From the NCBI GenBank assembly GCA_014529385.2, contig CM043944.1:171059240-171123239 (forward strand): a stretch of 64,000 nucleotides of DNA, given 5' to 3'. The position numbers and the translations under genes are program-made. The notes beneath the pieces are model-generated. The model was not told where the DNA came from and searched no databases. It saw only the letters and a list, made by a program, of their open reading frames with translations. Positions 20,590 to 30,738 of the stretch are shown here, one piece after another (the stretch's first letter is position 1; every line of letters begins with the position of its first letter). This stretch comes from Adiantum capillus-veneris (Eukaryota > Streptophyta > Polypodiopsida > Polypodiales > Pteridaceae).

Positions 20590-20990
20590 TTGTGTCTACT
20601 AATGTGTTGGAGAAGTGGATAAAAGGATAACGCTGCAAACGACCTTGACGAGCACTGTCCAAGGAGGAGTACTGCCAATGCGGGCTGAAGGATACCTTCG
20701 GGAAGAGAGGCGAAAAAACAAGGAGGCCGGGGGGGAGGGCGGGGGTGGGGCGCAATGCGGATTGGGTTGGGATATGGCGGCGGGCCAGGCAATGGGGGAC
20801 AGCGTTATGGAGGGGCTGCAGGCTGGGATTGGGCGCGGCAGCAGGGGGGGGGGGACAGGGGGGGAGGCTGCGCAGGAAAGCAGGCAGGGCGGGTTGCGCA
20901 GGGGGCGGGCAAGGCAGGCTCCGCAAGGGGGGCAGGGGCGGAGGTGCAATGCAGGGGCAGGGAGGAGGAGAGGCGATGGCAAGGAAGGGG

Positions 20991-21026
<36 letters not shown>

Positions 21027-21056
21027 GCAAGCGGCAGCAATAGCGAGTGAGTGGGG
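20590..21056 (-). other. G/C-skewed leader of LINE A with a poly-G run
   Basis: Upstream of ORF1 the plus strand is strongly G-rich (C-rich on the LINE sense strand), with more than 25 consecutive G near 20990-21026. Long open frames here on both strands are low-complexity (Pro-rich or Gly-rich) and I do not call them genes. The LINE's 5' end probably lies near 21056, where composition changes sharply. The G-run could form a quadruplex and is a likely place for assembly error. Confidence 0.55.
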
Positions 21057-21106
21057 ATCCCTAGAGCCTTTTCTTTTGACTTGACTTCCTCATGTGTAGT
21101 ACTTTG

Positions 21107-21300
21107 ATAGTGGTGCTACAAAACACATTACCTCTCGTCGTGACTTGTTTATCTCTCTCAAGGATGTCCCTCATGGGAATTTCGTCACTTGTGCCAACAA
21201 TGCTTCCTATTCGGTCAAGGGAGTTGGAAGATTGTGATGAATGCTACAAAAGGCAGTTCTTTCACACTTGTTGATGCACTTTATGTACTTGTTGATGAAC
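21107..21300 (+). pseudogene. Copia protease fragment
   Basis: Plus strand, reading HITSRRDLFISLKDV and NFVTCANNASYSVKGVG, then after a one-base shift NATKGSSFTLVDALYV. This is the stretch after the DSGA active site of copia protease (H.T....F ... V...N......G.G.I). Nothing else of that element is visible on this side; the large Tat-primed element cuts in at 21352. Confidence 0.7.
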
Positions 21301-21351
21301 CTGTGATGCAAAGAGTTCAAGGGACAAGGGGGACGGGGAGGAAGACAATAG

Positions 21352-22290
21352 TGTTTGTGGGTCGCCTCGACGGACGTCCATAGCATAGCCTTCAGGCATC
21401 AACATAAATATCAATACCAGGGAAGCGATTCGGATGAGGCATGGAAACTCACTAGGGTGTCAATCCTAATGAAGTGAACTCGAAGAGATGCAACTACTAA
21501 CTATACAAGCAAATCAAACGCACTAAAGCCAAGTAATTTGCCTATGTCCTTCTACACAGCTCTACAATCATCATGTGTGTTTACCATGCAAATCATATTG
21601 AATTCGCACGAAACATAAAGGGAAGCTACAGGGGACTATCGGGAGCATATCCTATCACTGTCACAGCATTCTGGATGGGTACACGGATCACGACGTTCGT
21701 CCCAAATTACGAAAAAAAAAGTGAATGGATGATCCTAAAGGGTCGTTTTTGAGTCCCTAAAGCCTCTCCTAGGATCAAAACAACATAAAATACGCATATA
21801 AACACTCAAAACAGCGATTTAAGGCCACAATAGTAGCGTTTGATACCTACACCGAATCTTGAATGCTTACACTTGAATGAAAGAGTAGAGTAAGAAGAAC
21901 ACAATGCAATAAACAAAACTAAATTTGGATTACCGTAGCCACAATAGTGATGATTACAAGTTGGATCCAAGAGGTCGCTCCCTATGCGTATAGCAATAGT
22001 CACTTATCTTCAAAAATAATCCCCCTTTCACACTAACCTTAGTGTATTATATACCTAGGGCTTTCTAAAGTGGCCGGCGGGCGGCCAACTTCTCATGGAC
22101 CTTTACATACATCATTAGAAAAATTACATCTTTGACTTAGACTTGATATAGACGATTGTCATTAGGCTTTTACAAGGTTTGATGTATTAAACATCGGAAA
22201 AATAATGTGACCACATCAAAACTTTGGCCGCCTGACCCAATGGGTGCCTTGGCTAGGTGGGCAATTGCATGTTGTTATCACCTCCAAACA
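21352..22290 (-). repeat. Left LTR (3' side) of the large Tat-primed element
   Basis: 939 bp, near-identical to 34921-35855. On the minus strand a TATA box, GTATATAATA, lies at 22045-22054. A diverged palindrome-type site (GGATCACGACGTTCG) is at 21685-21699; the other LTR has GGATCGCGATTG at 35253-35264. Confidence 0.88.
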
Positions 22291-22620
22291 CTCCCCCCTT
22301 CCTAGCTCGTATCGTCCCTTGACATGACCATTTGTAGTCTGGTCTTCTTGTTGATGAGACTCCCCCCTTCCTTGATTGAGTTATATCTGGCATGTTTTGC
22401 TTGTTCAAATGGGGTACCCATTTGCCTTTGATTGATGAACATGTGTTCTTTGTGATTTGGATGTTGTGGACGAGGCATTTGTGCATGTTGTTGCACATCC
22501 TGCTTTACCTTTCTATTTGTGCAGTTGGTTGATGATACCTGCTTCTTTGGATACTTTGCCTCCTGGTGTAGTTGACTTTTTATTCGATCTCGTATCTCAA
22601 AATGTTTCAGACTTTGACGT
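22291..22620 (-). other. 3' internal end of the large element, with two polypurine tracts
   Basis: A 13-base polypurine tract (minus strand AGGAAGGGGGGAG) abuts the LTR at 22291-22303. A second near-copy lies at about 22364-22376, after a spacer that includes GAAGACCAGACTAC. Some retroelements have duplicate plus-strand primers. No gene is seen. Confidence 0.6.
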
Positions 22621-23494
22621 TGCTGGGAAACAAACAAACCGGAACACCTCTATAGCGATGTCACCCAAGAGCGTTGAAAGAGCACAAAAAGAACACCAAA
22701 AGCTTTGGGAAACTCCTTTGAAACACCAATAATCCAACAAGAGTAGTCCCCTTGGGAATTTACTAGCCGTCGCCCACCCAAGAGACTATGTCACATAGGA
22801 GCAAAACCCTGCCAAAGCATGGATTTACAGCACACGCCGACCAATGCATATGAAGAAAAGGGCCTCCCCTTTCACCATTGAACATCACAAACCCACAAAT
22901 TCAACATCAATTCCACAATTCATAGATACATGCCCTCCCAATCTGTCTGCACATAATTTGCCACTAGGCTACCATAGCCATAACCCTGCAGAGAACTAGT
23001 CGTAACTTGAAGAGCACAACTCCAATTGGGGCACTTTAAAGCTTGAGAGAAAGCTTGAAAAATTACTGGTGAGAAAGCTGAAGATGACAAAAATTGATTC
23101 CATATGCCTCCATGAGCAAAATTGACGCGAACAGAAAGATGTCCCAGCACGACTACACGTAGAGAAAGCTAGTCGGGGCAAAAAACTGCATCCAAAAGCA
23201 CCAAGAAGACACAACGAGCTAAAACCTGCAATTTTCTAATGTTTGGCTGAACATTTTTAAGTTTATACATGATTTTTAGTTATATACAAGGCTCACTTCA
23301 AAAAACTCACTCACGAGCACTTACAGCAGCCCGACAGCTGTCACTAGACTAGTGACTTCAAGTGCATGTACATGTGCTTGCTAAAGCAAGCTAAAAAACC
23401 CACAAAAAGAAAGACCACAGGCCCTTTTGACATCGGGCATCATGTTCGTATGTAAAAATTTACAAGAAACGGGGTGTCAGAAATACGCCCAACA
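22621..23494 (-). repeat. Left LTR of the small gag-only element
   Basis: 874 bp, a few percent different from its partner. The purine-rich tract on the minus strand (CTGGGGGGTTGGCAAACTA, 23495-23513) abuts it. The ORF described next reads a short way into this LTR before stopping at 23460. Confidence 0.88.
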
Positions 23495-24624
23495 TAGTTT
23501 GCCAACCCCCCAGTCTGATAGAGCATTCATGCTCAGCAGTAGCATAGACATGTTGTCTACCTGGATCAAAAGGACATACAACATAAGCACAAAATGCATG
23601 AAGAAACACCAACCATATCAATTTTCCCACTCCCAATATCAAAGCATAAACCATAAGTAGAATCCAAATCCTCGTTAAGCATAAAGTACTCTCCATAGAT
23701 ACCACATAGAGACACCCTTTCATTACTATAGCATGCAAGGAATCCTTTAACATCTCATCCAAAAGATCTTCAACTTTAAAATCAGCCATTTTTATATCCT
23801 CATACATATCCATCTCATTCTCCCCACTCTTCATGAAGCTTCTATCCAATTCAACCGTATCATGCTTGATAGGTAAGACATCTTCTACACATAGCTTCCT
23901 ATCCTCAACATAAGGATCAAGCAAGGAAGCATCAACCATATTCACATGAGGCATAGCGAGAGCATCTCCATCATTTTCCATATCCTCTAAAACCTCAATA
24001 TTCTCTTTATCAATCAAGGGATGGACACATACATCACTACAAATGCAATCACCAGAGTCCTCATGGACAGTCTTCTCATTAATAAGGTCCACAACATGCT
24101 CAACAACATCATCATTTAGTGGAAAAGACTCAACAATAGCATGCATTTGAGAAATCTCTTCACTCTCATCATTCACTTCTATATAAGTATCCTCATTGAC
24201 TATATACTTCTATATAAGTATCCTCATTGACTTGCAAATCATTCTCAACTACTTCACATAAAGGAAAGGGATACTCAACATCCACTTTCGCATCACCCAC
24301 ATGCTCATCTTTCACATTGGACACATCAACAATGGAATCTATAGCTTGATACTCATCATGATCATTCTTTAAGACTTCACTAATTGCATCCTTTTCCTTC
24401 TCATAAACTTTTTCATTGGTAGGAACATCACCTTTGGCATGTAAAGCACCATTGAGTTGCCTAAACAACAAGGATGGCATAATGAGAGCATCCTTCTTAG
24501 CCTCTTTCTCCTTAGTACATGCTTGATTCTTTTCCTCAAGAGAACCATTATGATATAATACTGCACTAGAGGCACTCTTCTTACCTACATCAATGCATAG
24601 AGAAACCTTTGGCTCCACATCACC
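23460..24624 (-). pseudogene. Acidic ORF with C-terminal hydrophobic segments (env-like position)
   Basis: It lies directly downstream of gag, after a TAG in the same frame (24625-24627). The long N-terminal part is Asp/Glu-rich (VEYPFPLCEVVENDLQ, MNDESEEISQMH). The end has hydrophobic stretches (IWILLMVYALILGVG, LIWLVFLHAFCAYVV) followed by CPFDPGRQ, suggesting one or two membrane segments. A 31-bp tandem duplication (24176-24231, two copies of cttctatataagtatcctca...) shifts the frame. Without it, 24618 to 23460 would be one frame. The position after gag and the hydrophobic end recall env-like third ORFs, but I see no fusion or receptor-binding signature. Function unknown. Confidence 0.6.
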
Positions 24625-25176
24625 CTACAATCCAAGCTCTTGCATTCTCTCTATCTTCCATTCTTTATGCTTTGCAATCCGTACTGCATCCTCAAATGTA
24701 ATTGGCCTTTTAAGCTCAACATTCAACTTCAAATTGGCCCTCAAACTTTGCATAAGCATACAATTTTTAAGCATAAGAGGAGGAGCATCACTTCCCAAAG
24801 CAACACACCATCTTCTCCACAAAGCATTGAACTCCTTGACAAATGCATCTACACTTTGACCATCACATTGCAGAAGTCTTTCAATGGAGTGCCATACATC
24901 CGTTGGGTCCTCTACCTTCTTGAACTTCTCAAGAAAATCCCTCTTTAATGCATCATAAGTCATCACCAATGGAGGTTGAGATGATTTCAACCAAAAGTCA
25001 TACTCATCATACCATATCCTTGCATCATCTTTCAAGCAAAAGAACAAAATCTTGAGCATAATCATTGGATCTTCCTTATTTTCCATCAAACAAGAAAACT
25101 CCATCTTTTCAATGAATGCATTAGCATCCTCACCAACATGTCCATAGAACCTTGAAAAATATGTCACCATAGCCAT
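24625..25176 (-). CDS. Gag of the small non-autonomous element
   Basis: I choose the ATG at 25176 (MAMVTYFSRFYGHVGED); the frame is open further up through the primer site and into the LTR. The gag core is clear: DARIWYDEYDFWL, TYDALKRDFLEKFK, DPTDVWHSIERLLQ, VDAFVKEFNALWRRW and FEDAVRIAKHKEWK. No zinc knuckle follows. A TAG ends it just before the acidic ORF, in the same frame; it could be a read-through site or a CAG-to-TAG mutation. The start lies only about 35 bases after the primer site, leaving almost no leader, in contrast to the large element. The product would build a capsid able to package this RNA. Confidence 0.8.
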   Translation of the reverse strand: MAMVTYFSRFYGHVGEDANAFIEKMEFSCLMENKEDPMIMLKILFFCLKDDARIWYDEYDFWLKSSQPPLVMTYDALKRDFLEKFKKVEDPTDVWHSIERLLQCDGQSVDAFVKEFNALWRRWCVALGSDAPPLMLKNCMLMQSLRANLKLNVELKRPITFEDAVRIAKHKEWKIERMQELGL

Positions 25177-25234
25177 CAAAGCTGTCAATTGAAGGTCACC
25201 TGAAGAAGATCCTCGGTGGCGGGCACCAAAAAAC

Positions 25235-26110
25235 TGTTGGGAAACAAACAAACTGGAACACCTCTATAGCGATGTCACCCAAGAGCGTTGAAAGAGCACA
25301 AAAAGAACACCAAAAGCTTTGGGAAACTCCTTTGAAACACCACTAATCCAACAAGAGTAGTCCCCTTGGGAATTTACTAGCCGTCGCCCACCCAAGAGAC
25401 TATGTCACGTAGGAGCAAAACCCTGCCAAAGCATGGATTTACAGCACATGCCGACCAATGCATATGAAGACAAGGGCCTCCCCTTTCACCATTGAACATC
25501 ACAAATCCACAACTTCAACATCAATTCCATAATTCATAAATACATGCCCTCCCAATCTGTCTGCACACAAATTTGCCACTAGGCTGCCATAGCCATAACC
25601 CTGCAGAGAACTAGTCGTAACCTGAAGAGCACAACTCCAATTGGGGCACTTTAAAGCTTGAGAGAAAGCTTGAAAAATGAATAGGGAGAAATCTGAATAT
25701 GACCAAAATTTATTCCATACGCTGCCATGAGCAAAATTGACGCGAACAGAAAGCTGTCCCAGCACAACTACACGTAGAGAAGGCTAGTCGGGGCAAAAAA
25801 CTGCATCCAAAAGCACCAAGGAGACACAATGAGATAAAACCTGCAATTTTCTGATGTTTGGCTGAACTTTTTTAAGTTTGTACATGAGTTTTAGTTATAT
25901 ACAAGGCTCACTTCAAAAAACTCACTCACTGACACTTACAGCAGTCGGACAGCTGTCACTAGACTAGTGACTTGCAGTGCATGTACATGTGCTTGCTAAA
26001 GCAAGCTAAAAAACCCACAAAAATAAAGACCACATGCCCTTTTGACATTGGGCATCATGTCCGTATGTACAAATTTACAAAAAAATGGGGTGTCAAAAAT
26101 GCGCCCAACA
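25235..26110 (-). repeat. Right LTR (5') of the small gag-only element
   Basis: 876 bp, TGTTGGG to CCCAACA with perfect 7-bp inverted ends. The primer site (25211-25229) lies five bases inside it. Confidence 0.88.
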
Positions 26111-26914
26111 ATGTGTGGCATCTCCAATTTGATTTTCTTTGCCGCTTTGTCAATAGAGCTTTGTTGGTATCTTTGAAGATAAGAGCTGCTCTTGTCGAAG
26201 CGTAGTTGAGAAAAATGTGGCCCCACTTTATCTCTTTGAAGATCGTGTAACAAATTCTTTATTGGTTTCATTTGATGGAAGGAATATACCAATAGAATAG
26301 TGATGGGTGTTTCTAAATTAGGGTCTAGAACCTCAATGACCAAAGGGAAAAACCCAGTGGGAAAAAATGCCTTTGGTATACGCTCTTATTGGGGTTGAAC
26401 ACTTGGAATTTGAGTACCTTTTCATGCAAGGTGAGTGCTTGGGAGAAATAAAGTAAGAGTGCGTAATGCAAGTGCCAATTATGGGACACTCTATATGCAC
26501 AAAGAGTTCTTTCAAGAAAATCATGCGGTGTGAAAAATGAGTTGTTGGGTGCTTCAAGGAACAAATGTAGCACACATGATATCCAAGGACATCTCAATAG
26601 CTTCCACATTTTCAAGAAGGGTTTTTGATGTTGAAGCTTCTCCATTCATTACTCACTATGCATAGTGCGTGAGTGTCTTTTGGACTCTCTTCTTCACTTT
26701 ACCAAACTTAAAATACATAGACTTGGACTCTTATGCTCACCTATACCAGCATGAGCGACACAACATAAATATGCTCAACTTCTCCAACTTAAGCAGTAAA
26801 CTAGAATAGCTAAGACTCTTAGACCACAGAGAGTATTACTTGAAGCTTTGGGACTAATGTGTTGCTCATTTAGTGTCTCAGCTACCCGACTCTTGACTTT
26901 TATGCCATGTATTT
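26111..26914 (-). other. Non-coding 3' interior of the large element with an inverted-repeat module
   Basis: No supported gene. At 26340-26376 an inverted repeat (CCAAAGG ... CCTTTGG) encloses a second small one (CCC.GTGGG within A-runs). The LARD has the same module at 39928-39965. On the element sense strand it reads CATTTTTTCCCACTGGG followed by TTTTTCCC, a potential double hairpin. Confidence 0.6.
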
Positions 26915-28102
26915 TTAATGGCGACTTGGACTTACCTGTTCATGGCCTGAAACCCAATGCCATAAGTTCTTGAGATTAAGGCCTCTATCATTGCTTTGGT
27001 CTTTGGATGCCACCATCTTTTCAAGTAAGTTGGCATACTTTGACTCCTCTAGCTTCTTTTGTTGCATGGGATGTTCCGTAAGGAGGCCGCATTGTTGTAC
27101 CTTCACTTTTTCTTCTTTGTGAGGAGCCTGAGTTTTCAACAGTGGTTTTGGGACCCACTTTGTTCTTGCTTCATGAGTTGCTCCCTTGACTTGATGGACA
27201 CTAGGCTTTTGTATCCATACTTGTCTATTACCATTGTAAAAGCCTTGCTTTTGTAGTAGAAGACGAGGGATCCATTTTGAGGTTGTTTCTCCCTTGGTTG
27301 TGCTTAGTCTCCATTGGCTCTTTGTTGTTGTTGATTTTCTTTGTGTGGGGTCCTTTTCTACTTGGTTGGTCTTAGTGGCTCTAAGTTGAGCAACTACTTT
27401 GGGTAACCATATTTGGGTGTTACCTTCATAGAATCCTTGTGCTTCAAGTAGCTTGACGGGAACCATTCTATTCTTTGTCTTCATTTGGCCTTGTTGGGTA
27501 GCTTGATAAATCTCTGACTTTGGTACCCATATTTGTTGTATTGTTTGCTTCTTTGAAGCTCTTTTCTTTTGCTTCTTCTTTCTCCTAGTTGAGTTGGTTG
27601 TCCTGCGTTGAATGCTCAGCTTGTTCTTTGTGGGGTTTCTTTGTAAGGGTGAGAAGTTTCATGCTGTTAACTTGGGCTTTTTGGCCCAAACATCATTTGA
27701 GGCCACCCACCCTGTCGCCGTTTGTTGTTGAGATTGTTCTTGAGAGTGTATCCAATTTGGATCTTTGATTTTAATGTGTTCCTTGGATACCAACACCTGC
27801 TTGACATTTCTTTGCTTCTTTTGGAGACTTTGCTGCGATGGAGATTTAGGTTGCAAAACCTTTTGTTTAGGGATCCATTGCATTGTTGAAGTTTTCGTTC
27901 TTGACGTAGAGGCTTTGCTTGAGCTTTGATGTGGGCTTGTCGAAGGTAAAACTGACTTGCGAGGATGATCTTCTTCAATGTTTAGTTTGGCCTTCGCTTT
28001 TTGCTGCAGATGGTTGTGTCTTTTTTGGTTGATGTCTCTTGGACCGTCTTTGTTGTTGTTGTTGATGCTTTTTGTTGTTGCCCGAAGAAGATATTCTTCC
28101 AA
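26915..28102 (-). pseudogene. Basic ORFs with repeated W-[I/V/L]-P-K motif in the large element
   Basis: Two Lys/Gln-rich minus-strand frames (27659-28102 and 26915-27484), separated by stops, follow the protease. Both repeat a short motif: MQWIPKQKVL and NWIHSQ in the first; QIWLPK, SKWIPRLLLQKQGFYNGN, QVWIQK and TKWVPKPLLKTQ in the second, and QIWVPKS in the stretch between. A longer repeated unit (LLxxQGFYxGNxQxWxxK) appears twice. RT would normally sit here in a Ty3 element. The basic composition suggests nucleic-acid binding (inference). I recognise no named domain. Confidence 0.5.
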
Positions 28103-29723
28103 CTCTTTTTTAGGACTATACTTTCTTTGATGTGATGTGAGTCAGCTATGTTGAAGTTGTCTTTGAACTCCCCATGACTCAACTTGAGTATTGCCTCCGC
28201 TATGCCAAAACTTGGGATTGGTGTTTTGGCACTGGTGTATACTCTTTCCTCCACTTCTTTAATTGTCGGATTTTCCATCATTATCCAAGTGCCATATGAC
28301 ATTATATTCTTAGTAGCATAATGATCAATTGCGGCCGAACATGTAACCTTGAGCCCTGTTTGTCCGCATAAATTGAATTTGATCAAGGTGGGATATTTTT
28401 CATCTTTGTCTTCTTCCTCATTCTTCCTTTGATCTTGAGTTTGTAGAACATCTGTTGATGTGGAGCTTTGCACATCTGATTCTTCATATACTTTTAACTC
28501 TGCATCATTTGAAGTTAGTTTCTTTGGAGTAGATGTTGTTGACTCTTCAAGTTTGTCAATGCTGACATCTCCACATGGTTGTATTGCTCTCCTAGTTTGT
28601 GTTTGTGCAGCATCCTCCATGACATAGCTATTTGTCCCTCTATTTTCATTCTCACAAATCTCATTAGCATTTCTCAGCACTTTCAACATAAAACATGAAA
28701 CTAGGTCGTAGCCTTCTTCATCACAAAACTTGGTTGGAGTTAGCTCATTTACACACACATCCAAGGTTGCCAATATTTGAGTCCATTCAAATGGCTCAAA
28801 TAATTGCTCTGGAAAGGGTTCCGGTATGTAAGCTTCATCGTCCATTGATCTTTCTAGGATACAATCCTCCTTCACTGAGCTTCCACACTTCGAAGCACCA
28901 CACATCCAAAGTTCTTGTTTGGTTTGTAGCCACGCAGGTATCTCTTTCCAATTGACTATCGTAGAGTCAATTTCTTCTAAAGGAGTTCTATTCACATCTC
29001 TATAGCTATGGTCTTTTATGCTTATCTTTGTGGTGATCTTTTTATGTCTTAAGTAGATATAGTCATAGCCCCAATCTTGAACCATCTTAAGTTGACGCAT
29101 GAAAGGTCTTCCTAAAATGATATCAAAATTGTTCACTTTTCCAAAATCTACTATTGCAAATGTATGTTCATATTCAATTCCACAAGAAGTCACAATAATT
29201 TGCTATAGGATACCCAGAGGTTTTTCCGTGTATCCATTTGCAAGTGTAGCTTCATTCTAGTTTTCCTAAGCGCTAGTCTACCCCATTTTTCCCAAATGTC
29301 TTTTGTGGCTATGGCTACTCCAGCCCCACTATCAAGTATAGCCAATGTTTTAACTCCTTTGTATTCCACAAGTAAGGTGGTGTTTCCTTCTTCTCCTTCG
29401 CAATATTCCCCCACCTTGTTTATTGGCACAGGTTTAGCGTTTGCACTTTCTTTTTGAGTTTTGTTTGATTGTTCATTTGAGGGTAGATCTTGAAGAGGTA
29501 TCTTTAATCCCATCTTCCCCAAATTTTTTCCTGCTTCATCCCATACATGTGGTCTAATCTTAAGTAGTTCAAATAGAGTAATGGTGCACTGTATTGGAGC
29601 TGACATCAACTCTTGCATACTCTTTGTATCCATCATCTTGGATATGGATTTCCTCTGAGATGGCACCACTCTAGTCTCTGAGTCTGCCTCATGTTCTCCT
29701 ACGTATGAGGGTAAGGTCTTCAA
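27982..29723 (-). pseudogene. Retropepsin-like protease region of the large element
   Basis: The frame 29190-29723 holds an aspartic protease start, LAILDSGAGVAIATKDIW (active Asp at residue 131, plus-strand codon 29331-29333). After a one-base frame change, 27982-29193 continues with FDIILGRPFMRQLKMVQDW, the conserved end of retropepsin. An acidic tail of about 350 codons follows and ends near 27982, without RT motifs. The protease would mature gag. The frame break makes this copy defective unless it is a sequence error. Confidence 0.7.
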
Positions 29724-29739
29724 GGACTTTGGTTTTCTT

Positions 29740-30648
29740 TCAATTGAAACTTCCGTCCCTGCATCTCCATTTAGAGATTGAATGGCCCTGTATTGACCTA
29801 GTCATGGGTGCAGATTGGAAAGTCACACTTCCATCTTTTGCACTTCTAATTGCTTTCCACAATTCATTTGGCCATGGCTCATCTATCTCTGGGATAGGTG
29901 CCATAAATTGTGATCTTGACCTTGCATCATTAGTGGTGTTGGCCACTACTTGATCATCTAGTTGAATTTCTAGGTTGTTGGTTTCCTGTGTTGCAGTCTT
30001 TGCTTGCACATCCTTTTGTGAATCTAGCTCAATGTTTCTTTGAGTTAATGTTTCAACAACCTTTGCCTTAGGCATTTCAAATCCAACACTTTTTGGTTTT
30101 GTTTCTGGAGGTGGAATTGGTGCTTCAGGCTCCATCATTGCCTGTGTAGTTTTTACCAATTCCTTACACATTTTCAACCTCTCAGTCTCTACCTCAACAT
30201 GAGGATATTTCATCCCTCGTTGCTCTAGGGTTTTGTTGGGTTTCAATCTAGCCTCATATGCTTCCAGTGCAGCATCTAATGGCTCTAGGACTTCGTCTAC
30301 CAACACAGATCCTCTGGAAGACGCCTTCCTTGGTTTCTTATCGCTCACCACCGTTTTGTTTTCCCGTTCTTGTTTTAACTGCTCCTTTGTCTCTTGTAAT
30401 TCTGTTTGTAGTGCAGTTTGATTTGTATTTCTTTTTGCTTCAATTTTGTCTCTTTTGCCTTTCCAGGATTTTCTCCCAGTCCTCACTGACACACTAGTTG
30501 TTTCCCCTTGTTTGGGTTGTTGATCTTTCTCCTCATTAGCTTGGTCCTCAGCATTTTCTTTTTCTTGGGCTCTAGTCACTACCTTCACAGGAATTTTGGG
30601 TTCTGCCTTTGATCCACTTGGAGAAGGTAACACTCCCACAACATTCAT
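29740..30648 (-). CDS. Charged coiled-coil region between gag and protease
   Basis: 302 codons from the start at 30648 (MNVVGVLPSPSGSK). Lys/Glu/Gln-rich with heptad-like stretches (TALQTELQETKEQLKQERE), and a later part with EPLDAALEAYEARLKPN. It sits after the knuckle and before the protease, so it is probably part of the gag-protease polyprotein rather than a separate gene. No named domain is recognised. Codon use does not differ obviously from its neighbours. Confidence 0.5.
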   Translation of the reverse strand: MNVVGVLPSPSGSKAEPKIPVKVVTRAQEKENAEDQANEEKDQQPKQGETTSVSVRTGRKSWKGKRDKIEAKRNTNQTALQTELQETKEQLKQERENKTVVSDKKPRKASSRGSVLVDEVLEPLDAALEAYEARLKPNKTLEQRGMKYPHVEVETERLKMCKELVKTTQAMMEPEAPIPPPETKPKSVGFEMPKAKVVETLTQRNIELDSQKDVQAKTATQETNNLEIQLDDQVVANTTNDARSRSQFMAPIPEIDEPWPNELWKAIRSAKDGSVTFQSAPMTRSIQGHSISKWRCRDGSFN

Positions 30649-30738
30649 TGTTGTTTTCCCCTATTTGTTTGGGTGTTTTGGACAATTAGATAAAAACAAC
30701 GTGTGTAATGACACACTCCAAACAATATCCAATTATCT

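Larger units (their letters stand above)
22621..26110 (-). mobile_element. Small gag-only LTR element nested in the large one
   Basis: 3490 bp with LTRs at 22621-23494 (874 bp) and 25235-26110 (876 bp), running TG[C/T]TGGG...CCCAACA. The minus strand encodes gag followed by an acidic ORF with a hydrophobic end; no protease, RT or integrase is seen. The primer site at 25211-25229 reads TTGGTGCCCGCCACCGAGG on the minus strand, the same type as the Ty3 element at 1008-12984. The flanks ACGT (22617-22620) and ATGT (26111-26114) could be a decayed target duplication, which is weak. This matches the non-autonomous 'terminal repeat with gag' class. Confidence 0.82.

Noticed and set aside
20528-21084. 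Pro-rich and Gly-rich open frames over the G-rich block
   Set aside because: Low-complexity translation of a G/C-skewed LINE leader, open on both strands at once, with no domain.
26915-28102. Hidden reverse transcriptase in the large Tat-primed element
   Set aside because: I looked for [YF].DD, GLTNAP-like and integrase H2C2/D-D-E motifs in the minus-strand frames and found none; only W-I/V-P-K repeats and Lys/Gln-rich sequence.
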